Positions 35,383-44,967 of a stretch of DNA of 57,259 bases are shown here, piece after piece. How positions within the stretch are numbered: the stretch's first letter is position 1; every line of letters begins with the position of its first letter. The stretch lies in contig CAJXSO010000016.1 in assembly GCA_913061505.1 (NCBI GenBank), positions 1 through 57,259 of the forward strand, written 5' to 3'. Made by a program: the position numbers and the translations under genes. This DNA is from an uncultured Lutimaribacter sp. (GTDB taxonomy: Bacteria > Pseudomonadota > Alphaproteobacteria > Rhodobacterales > Rhodobacteraceae). The notes beneath the pieces were generated by a model, which saw only the letters and a program-made list of their open reading frames with translations, made no database searches and had not been told where the DNA came from.

Positions 35383-36843
35383 TCATGGCGCAGCTGTGGC
35401 GAGGCTTGCGCCGCGCACCAGATCGCTGCTGATTTCCTCGGCCCCGGCATCCAGTGCGGCGCGCTCGATGGCGTCGCGCAGTTGGCGGGCGGCGGAAATG
35501 CGGGTTAAGATCGGGTGTTTTGCAACAATCCGGTCCAATTCGGTTTGGGCCTGCTCTGACCAGGGCAGGGCGCGCGCCATGCGGCTGGGCGTGGCGGGGG
35601 CTGCATCCATGTCGCTGGCCAGGGGCAAGATGTGAAACAGCGCATCAAACAGGCCATTGCACAGCTCTTGCAGCACATAGGTGGCGCCGGCATAGCCCAT
35701 AAAGGGCGTGCCGGTGTGGCGGCGAATGGCGGCACCTGGAAAACTGGCTGCAATGAACGAGGGCGCCGGGCCAAAGCCTGCTTTCGCCTCGGCCATATAG
35801 ATTTTTTCGTTGATCGATCCGAACACAACCAGGGGCCGCTTTTCGGCCAGTTGCGCACGCACATCGAAATTATCGGTTTTCTGCCCCGCCACCCGTGGCA
35901 CTGCAAAGGCGCAAGGCAGGCCCAAATCGTTTTCCAGATAATTGCGCAGCCCGCGGGTATAGGTTTCGTTGGCAACAATGCCAAAGGATGCGGTGGCGTA
36001 AAAATCTTGCGTAACCGAGCGCCACAAATCCCAGACAGGCTTTAGCGTGGAATGTTTTTCGCGGGTGATGAACGGCTCGGGGTCCAGCCCCAGCATATCG
36101 CCCAGGCTGCGCAGGAATAGGGTGGTCGATTCCAGGCCAATGGGCGCTTGCAGATAGGGCTTGCCCAACACCTCGGCCAGGCCGCGGCCAAATTCGCGAT
36201 ACATCACGATATTGGCGTCGGCATTCACCAGATTGCGCATTTCCGCCAGATGGGCGCCCATGGGCATCACCATGTTCACCTCGGCGCCGATGCCTTCGAC
36301 CAGGCGGCGAATTTCGGCCAGATCCGAGGGCATGTTGAACGTGCCATACATCGGGCCCAGGATATTCACCCGCGGGCGTGCGCCTTCGGGGCGTTTGGCC
36401 TCGGGGGGCATGCGGCCCTTGGTCATGCCGAATTCGGTGAAAATCCACGTCATGGCGCGATCAGCCGCCTGCCATTGATCCTCGTCGATGGTGCGGGGCA
36501 AAAAGCGCTGAATATTGGTGCCCTGGGGCGTGACGCCGCCACCGATCATTTCGGCGATCGAGCCTGTGACCACCACCGCAGGCAGGGCGGGATCCAGCGT
36601 TTGCCAGGCCCGGCGCATCGCGCCTTCGGTGCCATCGCGGCCCAGCTCTTCTTCGCCCAGGCCCGTGGTGACGATGGGCAATTCATGGGGGGGCAGGGCA
36701 TCGGTGTAGTGCAAAACCGATGTCACGGGCAGGTTTTCACAGCCCACCGGCCCGTCGATCACAACTTGCAGGCCCTTGACGGCGCAAAAGGCGTAAACCG
36801 CGCCCCAATAGCCGCCCGCACGATCATGATCTTCGACCAGCAT
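35383..36843 (-). CDS. bchZ: chlorophyllide a reductase subunit Z
   Basis: 486-aa subunit of the nitrogenase-like chlorophyllide a oxidoreductase (BchXYZ), which reduces ring B to the bacteriochlorin. It starts [20 protein letters not shown] with [20 protein letters not shown], and has [20 protein letters not shown], the usual BchZ N-terminal half. GGAG precedes the ATG, which overlaps the bchY stop by one base (TGATG). It is the last bch gene before pufQ in the crtEF-bchCXYZ-puf superoperon. Confidence 0.96.
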   Translation of the reverse strand: MLVEDHDRAGGYWGAVYAFCAVKGLQVVIDGPVGCENLPVTSVLHYTDALPPHELPIVTTGLGEEELGRDGTEGAMRRAWQTLDPALPAVVVTGSIAEMIGGGVTPQGTNIQRFLPRTIDEDQWQAADRAMTWIFTEFGMTKGRMPPEAKRPEGARPRVNILGPMYGTFNMPSDLAEIRRLVEGIGAEVNMVMPMGAHLAEMRNLVNADANIVMYREFGRGLAEVLGKPYLQAPIGLESTTLFLRSLGDMLGLDPEPFITREKHSTLKPVWDLWRSVTQDFYATASFGIVANETYTRGLRNYLENDLGLPCAFAVPRVAGQKTDNFDVRAQLAEKRPLVVFGSINEKIYMAEAKAGFGPAPSFIAASFPGAAIRRHTGTPFMGYAGATYVLQELCNGLFDALFHILPLASDMDAAPATPSRMARALPWSEQAQTELDRIVAKHPILTRISAARQLRDAIERAALDAGAEEISSDLVRGASLATAAP

Positions 36844-38390
36844 CAGATCATCTCCTCGGCTTTGGCGGCGCGGCGGGCTTTTTCCAGCTTTTTCAGCTGG
36901 CGCTCGCGGAATTCGGGGCGCAGGTTGGGCGCACCTTCCCAGATGCCGGTGCTATCGCCTGTGCCCACGCCTTCGAAAAAGGCGCGCATCTTATCCATAC
37001 GTGGGCGTCCGGCGATGGCGGCGTTGATCACCTCGGCCAAGCTGCCTGCCCCGGCCGGGCCCATCAGCGGGCGGGCGGAAATCAGGTTGGTGAAATAAAG
37101 CGCAGGTATGCCCCGCTCTTTGGCGTGCTGCACCACCGGGGTGGTGCCGATGGCCAGATCGGGGGACAGCCCATCAACCGCGGCCAGATCATCGGCCAGC
37201 GAGGCGCGGAATTTCACCGCAACACCGCGGCTTTCCAGCCAGGCCCTGTCATCGGCGCTCCATGGGCTGGCGGCGCAGGCGGTGCCCACATAGGCCACAT
37301 CGGCGCCGCTTTCGACCAAAAGCCGCGCCACCAGCAATTCCGACCCCTCATAACCCGAAAGCGTGATACGCCCGCGCACGGGGGCGGCAGCCAGCGCGGC
37401 CTTGATGGCGGGCAAAAATGCGTTTTGGGCGGCGGCGACCTGCGGCTGGGGTATCTCTAGCGCTGCACCAATCGCCGCCAGCCAGGCGCGCGTGCCCTCA
37501 ACCCCCACAGGGGCCGAGCCGATGACGGGCCGGCCTGCGGCCTGAAATTCGCGGATGCTGGCGGTGTAAAACGGATGGATCGCCGCCACCGCCGCACCAT
37601 CCAGCGCGGCATACATCTCGCGCCATTCGCGCGCCGGCAGCACCGGGCCTGCCTCGAGCCCCATGGGGGCCAGCATGGCGCCAATCATCATGGGGTCTGC
37701 GGGAAACATCTCGCCCAGCAGGGTGACGCTGGGGCGGGTGGTGCGGCCGCGGGCAGGGGCGGCAACGGGGCCGGCCTGTGCCTCTTCGCGGGCGTATTTC
37801 AGCATGGCGCCGGCCAGCACATCCTTGGCCTCGGCATGGGTTGGCACGCCAAAGCCTGGCACATCGATGCCGATGATGCGCACACCGTCGATTTCACGCG
37901 GCAGCAGGCGCAAGGGCACGCCGCTGGCGGTGGGCACGCATAGGTTGGTGACGACCAGCGCGTCATAGCGTGCGCTGTCGGCCATTTTATACACCGCCTC
38001 GCGGATGTCTTCGAACAGCTTGCCCGTCACCAGCGTTTCGGAACTGAACGGCACATAGCCCACCGAGCGGCGCGCGCCGTAGAAATGCGAGACAAAAGAC
38101 AGCCCGTAAACGCAGCAGGCCGAGCCAGACAAGATGGTGCCCACCCGGCGCATGCGCAGCCCCACCCGCAACGAGCCAAAGGCGGGGCACATGGATTCGG
38201 GTTTGTCATGGGGGCCGCGTGGATAATCGGCTGCGAATTGATCCAAGATCTCGCCGTTGCCTGCGGCACGGGCCTGGGCCTGCAGGGCCTCGGCCGGGGC
38301 GTGGCAGCCCATGCCATCGGCCTGCGGGGCTGTGGGCGCGCTTGTGTCGCTTGGGGCGCTGGGGGCGATGGGGGGCTTAGGCGTCGTCAT
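36843..38390 (-). CDS. bchY: chlorophyllide a reductase subunit Y
   Basis: 515-aa partner of BchZ in the MoFe-protein-like component. A Pro/Ala-rich N-terminus (residues 1-30) precedes the conserved [20 protein letters not shown] and [20 protein letters not shown], with the cluster-ligating cysteines. Later [18 protein letters not shown] and [19 protein letters not shown] match the family. GAGG lies before the ATG, which overlaps the bchX end by 14 nt. Works in the cytoplasm with BchX as electron donor. Confidence 0.96.
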   Translation of the reverse strand: MTTPKPPIAPSAPSDTSAPTAPQADGMGCHAPAEALQAQARAAGNGEILDQFAADYPRGPHDKPESMCPAFGSLRVGLRMRRVGTILSGSACCVYGLSFVSHFYGARRSVGYVPFSSETLVTGKLFEDIREAVYKMADSARYDALVVTNLCVPTASGVPLRLLPREIDGVRIIGIDVPGFGVPTHAEAKDVLAGAMLKYAREEAQAGPVAAPARGRTTRPSVTLLGEMFPADPMMIGAMLAPMGLEAGPVLPAREWREMYAALDGAAVAAIHPFYTASIREFQAAGRPVIGSAPVGVEGTRAWLAAIGAALEIPQPQVAAAQNAFLPAIKAALAAAPVRGRITLSGYEGSELLVARLLVESGADVAYVGTACAASPWSADDRAWLESRGVAVKFRASLADDLAAVDGLSPDLAIGTTPVVQHAKERGIPALYFTNLISARPLMGPAGAGSLAEVINAAIAGRPRMDKMRAFFEGVGTGDSTGIWEGAPNLRPEFRERQLKKLEKARRAAKAEEMI

Positions 38391-39381
38391 AGATCACCTC
38401 GAGCGAGACTGCGGGCTGGGAATATTTGCCGCGCATATCGGCATCGGTGGCCGGTTCCAGCACCACGTCGCCGCCGGTTTCCTTGCTGTCAAACAGCGCC
38501 AGCAGCCCGTCTTGATCCAGCGGGCGGGGGCGCATTGGCGGGGCCTCGGCCACGGCGCTGGCCAGCCCCTGAAACAGGCTGCCCCATTGGCCGTTGGCGG
38601 TGCCCACAATCTGGTAATTGGCCGATTTGCGCCGCAGGTCTTCATCGGCAGGGATGCTGGCCAGAATGTCGATACCGGCCGCCTTGGCAAAGCCCTGCGC
38701 CTCGCCTGTGCCATCATCTTTGTTGATCACCAGCCCGGCCACGCCAACATTACCGCCCAGCTTGCGGAAATATTCCACGGCCGAGCAGACATTATTGGCC
38801 ACATAGAGCGATTGCAGGTCGTTCGAGGCCACCAGAATAACCTTTTGCGCCATGTCCCGGGCAATGGGCAGGCCAAAGCCGCCGCACACCACATCGCCTA
38901 GAAAATCGAGCAAGACATAGTCGAAATCCCAGTCGTGAAAGCCCAGCTTTTCCAGCAGCTCAAAGCCGTGAATAATGCCGCGCCCGCCGCAGCCACGGCC
39001 CACTTCGGGGCCGCCCAGCTCCATCGCGAAAACGCCGTGGCGTTTGAAACATACATCGCCAATTTGCACCTCTTCGCCCGCCAGTTTCTTGGTGGTCGAG
39101 GTTTCGATGATGGTGGGGCAGGCCTTGCCGCCAAACAGCAGGCTGGTGGTGTCTGATTTCGGGTCACAGCCGATCAGCAGCACGCGCTTGCCCATTTCGG
39201 CCATCATGCAGCTTAGATTGGCCAGTGTGAAACTTTTGCCAATGCCGCCCTTGCCATAGATCGCGATGATCTGCGTGTGTTTGCTGGGGGGGTCTTGGGG
39301 CACCTCTAGCGTGGGCTCTTCTTGCGCCTCTTGGCGCAGGCGGGCGTCCATGGCTTTCAGGTTTGGAATATCCAGTGTCAT
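38377..39381 (-). CDS. bchX: chlorophyllide a reductase iron protein X
   Basis: 334-aa NifH-like ATPase delivering electrons to BchYZ. The P-loop [16 protein letters not shown], switch I region [15 protein letters not shown], and the cysteines binding the subunit-bridging [4Fe-4S] cluster ([11 protein letters not shown] and [12 protein letters not shown]) are all present. The start at 39381 gives [20 protein letters not shown], and overlaps bchC by 4 nt (ATGA). An upstream in-frame extension inside bchC was rejected. Confidence 0.96.
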   Translation of the reverse strand: MTLDIPNLKAMDARLRQEAQEEPTLEVPQDPPSKHTQIIAIYGKGGIGKSFTLANLSCMMAEMGKRVLLIGCDPKSDTTSLLFGGKACPTIIETSTTKKLAGEEVQIGDVCFKRHGVFAMELGGPEVGRGCGGRGIIHGFELLEKLGFHDWDFDYVLLDFLGDVVCGGFGLPIARDMAQKVILVASNDLQSLYVANNVCSAVEYFRKLGGNVGVAGLVINKDDGTGEAQGFAKAAGIDILASIPADEDLRRKSANYQIVGTANGQWGSLFQGLASAVAEAPPMRPRPLDQDGLLALFDSKETGGDVVLEPATDADMRGKYSQPAVSLEVIYDDA

Positions 39382-40346
39382 GCGGCGCTCTCCCAGTCGA
39401 TGATCATTTTCAGGCAGTCCGGGTCGGTGAAGGCGCGCTGATAGGCGGCTTCTGCCTGGGCTGGTGCGGTGCGGTGGGTGATCAGCCCCGCCAAAGACAA
39501 TGCGCCCCGATCCAGCAGCGCGCGGGTGGCGTGCAGATCGGCGGGCTGCCATTCTGCGGCCACGCGCAACCGCGCCTCGCGCAGGAAGGCGGGAACAAAG
39601 GCAAAGCTTAGGGGCTGGGTGTAAAACCCGGCCAAAACCAGCTCGCCCCCCGGGGCCAAATGCGGGATCAGCCGGTCGAGCTGCCCATTGGCGCCCGAGG
39701 CATCGATGATCAGATCAAAGCGCGCGTCAGGCGCCGTTTCAGGGGCGCAAACCTGATAACCCGTGGCGCCCCCCATGCGCGCAGGGTTGGTTTCCCAGAC
39801 GGTGGGGGCAGGGCCGCCTAGTGCCATCGTGATGCGCGCCAGCAACCGCCCCAGGGCGCCATGGCCCACAATCAGCCCGGCAAAGCGGCCTTGACTGCCG
39901 GCAATGGCATGGTGTGCCGTTGCCGCCAGGGCCAGCAGCGCGCCCTCGGCGCCCAGGCCCGCATCTACCTGCACCACGCGCGATGCATCGCTGACCAGCC
40001 GCCGTGCTGCGCCACCAAACAGGGCGAAAACCTGGGCATCGGCGCTGGTGGTAAAGCAGCTTGCGCCGGGCACAAAAACCCGATCGCCGCATTTCAGCCC
40101 GCTATCGGCGCCCGCCTCGACCACCTCGCCCACGGCCTCGTAGCCGGGCACCAGCGGATAGCCCATGCCGGGAAAGGGGGGCATATCGCCCGACCAAAAC
40201 AGCTTTTCTGTGCCGCTAGAGATGCCGGAATGCGCAATCTCAACCACCACATCTGACCGCCCAGGGGGGGTAATGCCCACCTGCTGCACGCCTATTTGGC
40301 GTGGGGCTGAAAGAAGGATGGCCTCTGTCTGCAAATTCGCCTCCAT
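39378..40346 (-). CDS. bchC: bacteriochlorophyllide a dehydrogenase
   Basis: 322-aa oxidoreductase that oxidises 3-hydroxyethyl bacteriochlorophyllide a to bacteriochlorophyllide a. It resembles medium-chain dehydrogenases ([47 protein letters not shown]), with a nucleotide-binding half around [16 protein letters not shown]. The length is as usual for BchC. The promoter region upstream (40347-40453) carries a TTGACA/TAAGAT promoter and two PpsR/CrtJ sites, so it should be repressed by oxygen and light; read-through from crtEF is also expected. Confidence 0.95.
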   Translation of the reverse strand: MEANLQTEAILLSAPRQIGVQQVGITPPGRSDVVVEIAHSGISSGTEKLFWSGDMPPFPGMGYPLVPGYEAVGEVVEAGADSGLKCGDRVFVPGASCFTTSADAQVFALFGGAARRLVSDASRVVQVDAGLGAEGALLALAATAHHAIAGSQGRFAGLIVGHGALGRLLARITMALGGPAPTVWETNPARMGGATGYQVCAPETAPDARFDLIIDASGANGQLDRLIPHLAPGGELVLAGFYTQPLSFAFVPAFLREARLRVAAEWQPADLHATRALLDRGALSLAGLITHRTAPAQAEAAYQRAFTDPDCLKMIIDWESAA

Positions 40347-40396
40347 GCGGGTGCGGCGCCGTTTTATGCGACTGTTCAGTCGAGTCGACGCCTTGT

Positions 40397-40414
40397 TGTA
40401 ATCTTATACTTACA
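40397..40414. promoter_or_regulatory. PpsR/CrtJ site 1 at bchC
   Basis: TGT-N12-ACA match (TGT at 40397, ACA at 40412). It covers the predicted -10 element of bchC. Its partner site lies 8 bp away, the classical spacing described for the bchC promoter in Rhodobacter. Confidence 0.85.
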
Positions 40415-40428
40415 CTTTTTTCTGTCAA
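40401..40428 (-). promoter_or_regulatory. bchC promoter (-35/-10)
   Basis: On the minus strand TTGACA (40428-40423) and TAAGAT (40406-40401) are separated by 16 bp, upstream of bchC. Both elements are inside PpsR/CrtJ sites. TATAAG, two bases upstream on the same strand, could alternatively act as -10 but with a 14-bp spacer. Confidence 0.7.
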
Positions 40429-40440
40429 TATTAATTGACA
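40423..40440. promoter_or_regulatory. PpsR/CrtJ site 2 at bchC
   Basis: TGT-N12-ACA (TGT at 40423, ACA at 40438), with a near-palindromic interior (CAATATTAATTG). It overlaps the -35 hexamer of the bchC promoter. Confidence 0.85.
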
Positions 40441-40453
40441 CAAGCCGGCGCTG

Positions 40454-41590
40454 CTAAGTGGGGCTGTGGGGCTTTTGCGCCTCGATCACGCTGGTCACAA
40501 AGGGGCGCTTGCCCTTTTTTGCTTTTATTTCAGCGAAATCGCATTGGCTGAGCAGCGCTGCAATCTCATCGGCGCTGCGGGTGCGGCCGGTTTGCATGGC
40601 CAATGTGTAAATTGAAAAATACACATCGGTATGCGGGTCGGGGCTGGCCCCGCCTGACATCGGCTCGACTATCGCCAGCCGCCCGCCGGGGGGCAGGGCG
40701 TGGTGGCAGCGCTGCAAAAGGGTTAAAACCGTGCTGTCGGCATGGTCAAACAGCACCCGGATCAAGGTGATCATATCGGCGCCCTTTGGCAGCGCATCGG
40801 TGCGAAACGAGCCGCCATGCCGCGCGATGGCCTGCGGTAGGGTGCTTTGCTCTACCACTTGGGGCAGGTCAAACAGCGCCAGCTGCAGCTGCGGCGCGCG
40901 CGCGTGCAGGGCGCGCAAAAACACACCGGTGCCGCCGCCCACGTCAAGCAGCGATTGCACGCCTTTAAACGACAGGCTGGCCAGCGCATCTTGGGTGACC
41001 AGGGCCTGGCTTTCGGCCATCAATTCTGAATAGCGGGCGGTTGCGTCTGGGTCGATCTGGGCGCCGGGCCCAAACACATAGGGCCAAAACTGCGCCAGTT
41101 CGGGCTGGGTTTCGCCGCGAAAGAATGCCGATGGATCGGCCAGGTCTGCATAAAGCACGCGGTGGTGGCGCACCAAGGCGGGCAGGGCTGGCATGGATAA
41201 AAACGCAGCGCCGCGTGGCGATAGGGCAAAGCTGCCATCGCGCCGGCGTTTCAGCAGCTGCATCGCGGCACCTGCCTGTAGCAATACCTGTAGCCGCTCG
41301 GCGGGGATGTTCAGGGCGCGGGCCAGCACAGGCGCTGTGGCGGGTGCGCGCGCCAGCCGTTCCAACGCGCCCAGGTCCACCAGCGCCATCAGCGCCTGGC
41401 TTTCAACAAAGCCCTGCATCACCCCAAACAGCGCCGCGCCTTCGCGCCGGGCCAGATGGCTTAGGCCGGGCACACGGGTGCAAAACCGCTGAAAGCCGGG
41501 GCTGGCAACCAGCCGGTTCAGCCAGCCATGCAGGCGCGCGGGCCGCTCGGGCGTGCTGCGCCCCGCAGGCGGGTGGGCGGCATCGGCCAC
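40454..41590 (-). CDS. crtF: hydroxyneurosporene/demethylspheroidene O-methyltransferase
   Basis: 378-aa SAM-dependent methyltransferase; it methylates the C1 hydroxyl in spheroidene synthesis. The SAM site is LLDVGGGTGVFLRAL, followed by FDLPQVV and MITLIRVLFDHADSTV, the COMT-like layout of CrtF. The start is probably GTG at 41590, two bases beyond the crtE stop, with AAGG upstream; there is no in-frame ATG before the conserved region and longer readings lie within crtE. Cotranscribed behind crtE and likely reading through to bchC. Confidence 0.92.
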   Translation of the reverse strand: MADAAHPPAGRSTPERPARLHGWLNRLVASPGFQRFCTRVPGLSHLARREGAALFGVMQGFVESQALMALVDLGALERLARAPATAPVLARALNIPAERLQVLLQAGAAMQLLKRRRDGSFALSPRGAAFLSMPALPALVRHHRVLYADLADPSAFFRGETQPELAQFWPYVFGPGAQIDPDATARYSELMAESQALVTQDALASLSFKGVQSLLDVGGGTGVFLRALHARAPQLQLALFDLPQVVEQSTLPQAIARHGGSFRTDALPKGADMITLIRVLFDHADSTVLTLLQRCHHALPPGGRLAIVEPMSGGASPDPHTDVYFSIYTLAMQTGRTRSADEIAALLSQCDFAEIKAKKGKRPFVTSVIEAQKPHSPT

Positions 41591-41592
41591 GA

Positions 41593-42471
41593 TCAGGCCT
41601 TGGCGGGTAGGCTGGGGGTCATGCGGTCGGCATAAAGGCGCACCATCTGTGCCAGCCCTGCCTCGCCCGGGCACGAGGGAATGCTGGCGATGGCGCCGCC
41701 CAGGCAATCTTTCAGGCGGCGGATGGCGCCGTCTACGCCCAGCTCTTCCACGGCCGAGGGGCGGCTGTGCGCCTTGTCTTGGCCGGTGGGTTTGCCCAGG
41801 GTTTGCGCATCATAAAGCGCATCGCGCAGATCATCTGCCACTTGGAAAGCCTCGCCAATGCGGTCGCCCAATTCGGCCCATGGCTGGGCCTCGTGGCCAG
41901 CGGCCACCGCGCCCATCTGGGTGGCGGCCACGAACAGCGCCGCGGTTTTCGAGCGGTGATAGGCGCGCAGATCAACCTGCGCCTCGCTTTCCCAGCCTTG
42001 GCCTGCGCAAATGCCATGGGGCATGCCGGTGTGGCGCCCCAGCAGCTGCAGCAGCTGCAGCGCGCGGGGGGCGTGGTGGGGGGCGGCTGCGGCCAGTGCC
42101 TCGAAGGCGGCGATGATCAGGCTGTCGCCCGTCAGCACCGCCAGCGGCTCGGAAAATGCCAAATGCAAGGTGGGTTTGCCGCGCCGAAAGCTGGCATCAT
42201 CGAAACAGGGCAGATCGTCATGCACCAGCGAGGCGCAGTGTATCATTTCCAGTGCAACGGCTGCGCGATCGGCCAGGTCTGGGGCGTCGTCGCCGCAGGC
42301 GCGTGCCACCGACAGGCATATGGTGGGCCGAATGCGCGCGCCCCCCGGCGTTACGGCATAATTCAGCGCGGCAGCCAGGCGGCCGGGCACGGTGCCGGCT
42401 GGTTCGCTGGTGCCTTGTGCCTGCGAAATCGCGGCGGTCATGGCCTTGTCGATGCGTAAACCCAGATCCAC
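41593..42471 (-). CDS. crtE: geranylgeranyl diphosphate synthase
   Basis: 292-aa prenyltransferase supplying GGPP for carotenoids and the bacteriochlorophyll tail. The first Asp-rich motif is DDLPCFDD in CASLVHDDLPCFDDASFRRG and the second is in FQVADDLRDAL. GGARIRPTICLSVARACGDD and GICAGQGWESEAQVDL are typical of purple bacterial CrtE. The start is GTG at 42471 (VDLGLRIDKAM), with AAAGGAGA at ideal distance; an ATG further up would lie in the control region. Paired PpsR/CrtJ sites are immediately upstream. Confidence 0.94.
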   Translation of the reverse strand: MDLGLRIDKAMTAAISQAQGTSEPAGTVPGRLAAALNYAVTPGGARIRPTICLSVARACGDDAPDLADRAAVALEMIHCASLVHDDLPCFDDASFRRGKPTLHLAFSEPLAVLTGDSLIIAAFEALAAAAPHHAPRALQLLQLLGRHTGMPHGICAGQGWESEAQVDLRAYHRSKTAALFVAATQMGAVAAGHEAQPWAELGDRIGEAFQVADDLRDALYDAQTLGKPTGQDKAHSRPSAVEELGVDGAIRRLKDCLGGAIASIPSCPGEAGLAQMVRLYADRMTPSLPAKA

Positions 42472-42490
42472 GGCAGTCTCCTTTGCGGCA

Positions 42491-42508
42491 TGTCTAAAAA
42501 ACATGACA
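42491..42508. promoter_or_regulatory. PpsR/CrtJ site 1, crtE/crtD
   Basis: TGT-N12-ACA (TGT at 42491, ACA at 42506) in the 91-bp region between divergent crtE and crtD. Only 6 bp separate it from the second site. Confidence 0.8.
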
Positions 42509-42514
42509 GGTGTG

Positions 42515-42532
42515 TGTAAATTAAACTGGACA
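42515..42532. promoter_or_regulatory. PpsR/CrtJ site 2, crtE/crtD
   Basis: TGT-N12-ACA (TGT at 42515, ACA at 42530). Overlaps a candidate crtE -35 (TTTACA on the minus strand). One pair can serve both divergent promoters. Confidence 0.8.
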
Positions 42533-42562
42533 TATTTTTGCTGCGAGTCAAGAATTCCTGAC

Positions 42563-44116
42563 ATGGAAAATGGCAAAGACAGTGTTGTCGTCGTTGGGGC
42601 TGGCATGGGCGGGTTGGCTGCGGCCATGCGTTTGGCGGCGGCGGGCAGGGCCGTGACACTATGCGACGCGCACCCCTGGCCCGGGGGCAAAATGCGCCAA
42701 ATGCCCAGCGCGGCAGGCCCGGTCGATGCCGGGCCCACGGTGCTCACGCTGCGCGATGTTCTGGCGCAACTGTTTCACGATACCGGCGCCAGCCTTGACG
42801 CGGCCCTTGATCTGCAGCCCCTGCCCGAATTGGCCCGCCATTTCTGGCCCGATGGCACGCGGCTGGATCTGGGCCACAGCCCCGAGGCCAATGCCACAGC
42901 GATCGAGGCGGCCTTTGGCGCGCGGGCGCGGCAAGATTTCCTGCGCTTTTCGCGCGCCACTGCGCAGCTGTTTCAGGCCTTTGATGGCCCGATCATGCGC
43001 AGCGCCCAGCCCCGTATCGGCCCGGCGGCCCGTGCGGCGCTGATGCGCCCTGCCATTTGGCCATGGCTGGCGCCGGGGCGCAGCCTGCACAGCGCGTTGC
43101 GCGCCAGTTTTCGCCAGCCAAAGCTGCGCCAGCTCTTTGGCCGCTATGCCACCTATGTGGGGGGCAACCCCTTGCTGGCGCCGGCGGTTCTGGGGCTGGT
43201 CTGGCAGGCCGAGGCGCAGGGCGTTTGGGCGGTGCGCGGCGGCATGGCGGCGCTGGCGCAGGCCCTGGCGCGGCGGTTTGTTGATTTGGGCGGCCAACTG
43301 CGCCTTGGCACCGGGGTGCAGCGCATCTTGCACCAAGGCGGGCGCGTGGCGGGGGTGTGCCTGGCGGATGGCAGCCAGATCGCGGCGCACACAGTGGTGT
43401 TTAACGGCGATCCTTTGGCCCTGCCTGCGCTGCTGGGTGCCGCGCCCCGCCGGCCCAAATTACACCCGGCGCGCAGCCTGTCGGCGCGGGTCTGGACCTT
43501 TGCCGCGCAGGTGGCGCCCACGGGGCTGGGGCGCGATGCCTTGGGCTATCATTCGGTGTTTTTTGCCGATGACGAGGCCGCCGAATTTCAACCCCTGTCG
43601 CGCAATCAAACCCCGAACGCGCCCACCATTTATGTCTGTGCCCAAGATCGGTTGGATGGCACCCCCGATGGGCCAGAGCGGTTTCAAATGATCCTGAATG
43701 CGCCCGCGGTGGCGGCACAGGACGAAAGGACAGAAAGATGTCAAAATCATCCTTTGGCGCGGCTGCGCCATTTCGGCCTGCAGATGGCGCCCTGGCCACA
43801 GGCGGCGCAGCTGACGACGCCGGCGCAATTCGCCCAGCTCTTTCCCGCCAGTCAGGGGGCGCTTTACGGCCAAAGCCCGAACAGCACATGGGCGACGTTT
43901 CAGCGCCCACAGGCCCGCACGGGGCTGGCGGGGCTGTATCTGGCCGGGGGCGGGGTGCACCCGGGGGCGGGGGTGCCGATGGCGCTGCTGTCGGGCCAAC
44001 ACGCGGCGCAAGCGGTGCAATCCGACCAGATTTCACCCGCGCGGTCGCGCCTGATGGCTATGCGTGGTGGTATGTCGACGGTATCAGCGACTGCGGCACG
44101 CGGGCGGTTTCTGTAA
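42563..44116 (+). CDS. crtD: methoxyneurosporene/hydroxyneurosporene desaturase
   Basis: 517-aa FAD-dependent carotenoid C3,4-desaturase of the spheroidene pathway. The dinucleotide-binding start is VVVVGAGMGGLAAAMRLA with PGGKM, followed by PVDAGPTVLTLRDVLAQLF, and the C-terminal FAD motif LYLAGGGVHPGAGVPMALLS. The pattern TVLTLRDV and length separate it from CrtI. The start at 42563 has no strong Shine-Dalgarno sequence; upstream readings would enter crtE. The gene extends far over the crtC frame, whose start is unclear. Confidence 0.94.
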   Translation: MENGKDSVVVVGAGMGGLAAAMRLAAAGRAVTLCDAHPWPGGKMRQMPSAAGPVDAGPTVLTLRDVLAQLFHDTGASLDAALDLQPLPELARHFWPDGTRLDLGHSPEANATAIEAAFGARARQDFLRFSRATAQLFQAFDGPIMRSAQPRIGPAARAALMRPAIWPWLAPGRSLHSALRASFRQPKLRQLFGRYATYVGGNPLLAPAVLGLVWQAEAQGVWAVRGGMAALAQALARRFVDLGGQLRLGTGVQRILHQGGRVAGVCLADGSQIAAHTVVFNGDPLALPALLGAAPRRPKLHPARSLSARVWTFAAQVAPTGLGRDALGYHSVFFADDEAAEFQPLSRNQTPNAPTIYVCAQDRLDGTPDGPERFQMILNAPAVAAQDERTERCQNHPLARLRHFGLQMAPWPQAAQLTTPAQFAQLFPASQGALYGQSPNSTWATFQRPQARTGLAGLYLAGGGVHPGAGVPMALLSGQHAAQAVQSDQISPARSRLMAMRGGMSTVSATAARGRFL

Positions 44117-44964
44117 TCGGGTTTATCGGCTCGGTCTTTTCGCCGTGGTATCGCTGGTCGGGGCGGCGCGACCCGCAAAACCATTGCTGCATCAACGTGG
44201 CCACCTATGGCCCACAGGGCCGTTTTACCATGACAGATCGCGGCCGCCCGGCGCTGCGGCAATCGCGCGATGTGTTGCAGGTGGGCCCCAGCCATATGCA
44301 TTGGCAGGGCGATAAGCTGGTGATCGAGCTGAATGAAATCTCCTCGCCGCCCATCGTGGGGCGGGTGCGCGGGCGCATCGTGCTGCACCCAGAGGCGCTG
44401 TTTGGCACGCCCTTTCAGCTTGATCGCGCCGGGCGCCACCACTGGCAGCCCTTTGCCCCGATCGCCCGCATCGAGGTTGATATCGCGCCGGGCCATCGCT
44501 GGCAGGGGCATGGCTATTTCGATGCCAATTACGGCACAGCCGCCCTGGAGGCGGATTTCAATTACTGGACTTGGGGGCGCTTTCCCACTGCGGGTGGGGC
44601 CACGTGTTTTTATGACGCCGAATTGCGCGATGGCACGCCGCGCGCCCAAGCCCTGCGGTTTTCCGCAGATGGCCGCACCGAAGAGATCGACGCGCCCCCC
44701 CGTGCCGCCTTGCCGCGCAGCCTGTGGGCGGTGCGCCGCGAAACCCGCGCCGACCCGGGCTATCGCCCGGCGCAGGTGCTGGCGATGCTGGATGCGCCGT
44801 TTTACACCCGCGCGGCGGTGCGCACCCAGATCGATGGCTGCGAAAGCGTGGGGGTGCACGAGGCGCTGGATCTGCGGCGCTATGCCCAGCCGCTGCTGAA
44901 GCCGATGCTGGCGGTGCGCGTGCCGCGCCGGCGCAACTGGCGCTTTGAGGGGCCAATGCCCTAG
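43888..44964 (+). CDS. crtC: carotenoid 1,2-hydratase (hydroxyneurosporene synthase)
   Basis: Hydratase adding water to the 1,2 double bond of neurosporene or related psi ends. Recognisable features: GYAWWYVDGIS, GFIGSVFSPWYRWSGRRDPQ, RFTMTDRGRPALRQSRD, GHGYFDANYGTAALEADFNY and WTWGRFPTAGGATCFYDAEL, the family core. The start is uncertain: from the first clear homology (about 44020) back to 43888 no ATG, GTG or TTG exists in frame. An ATG at 43888 (358 aa) and one at 43738 with AAAGGA upstream are possible; both lie deep in crtD. An ATC at 44116, overlapping the crtD stop, would give 282 aa, close to some annotated CrtC lengths. The gene itself is certain. Confidence 0.85.
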   Translation: MGDVSAPTGPHGAGGAVSGRGRGAPGGGGADGAAVGPTRGASGAIRPDFTRAVAPDGYAWWYVDGISDCGTRAVSVIGFIGSVFSPWYRWSGRRDPQNHCCINVATYGPQGRFTMTDRGRPALRQSRDVLQVGPSHMHWQGDKLVIELNEISSPPIVGRVRGRIVLHPEALFGTPFQLDRAGRHHWQPFAPIARIEVDIAPGHRWQGHGYFDANYGTAALEADFNYWTWGRFPTAGGATCFYDAELRDGTPRAQALRFSADGRTEEIDAPPRAALPRSLWAVRRETRADPGYRPAQVLAMLDAPFYTRAAVRTQIDGCESVGVHEALDLRRYAQPLLKPMLAVRVPRRRNWRFEGPMP

Positions 44965-44967
44965 CCG

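Noticed and set aside
39382-39552. Longer N-terminus for bchX, and likewise for dxs, bchI, bchP and bchG
   Set aside because: The extensions lie in neighbouring genes or control regions, and conserved N-termini with overlaps or ribosome sites support the shorter starts.
43738-43887. crtC start at ATG 43738 with AAAGGA upstream
   Set aside because: Not excluded, but it would overlap crtD by 379 nt and the added residues look like an out-of-frame reading of crtD. Kept only as an alternative.
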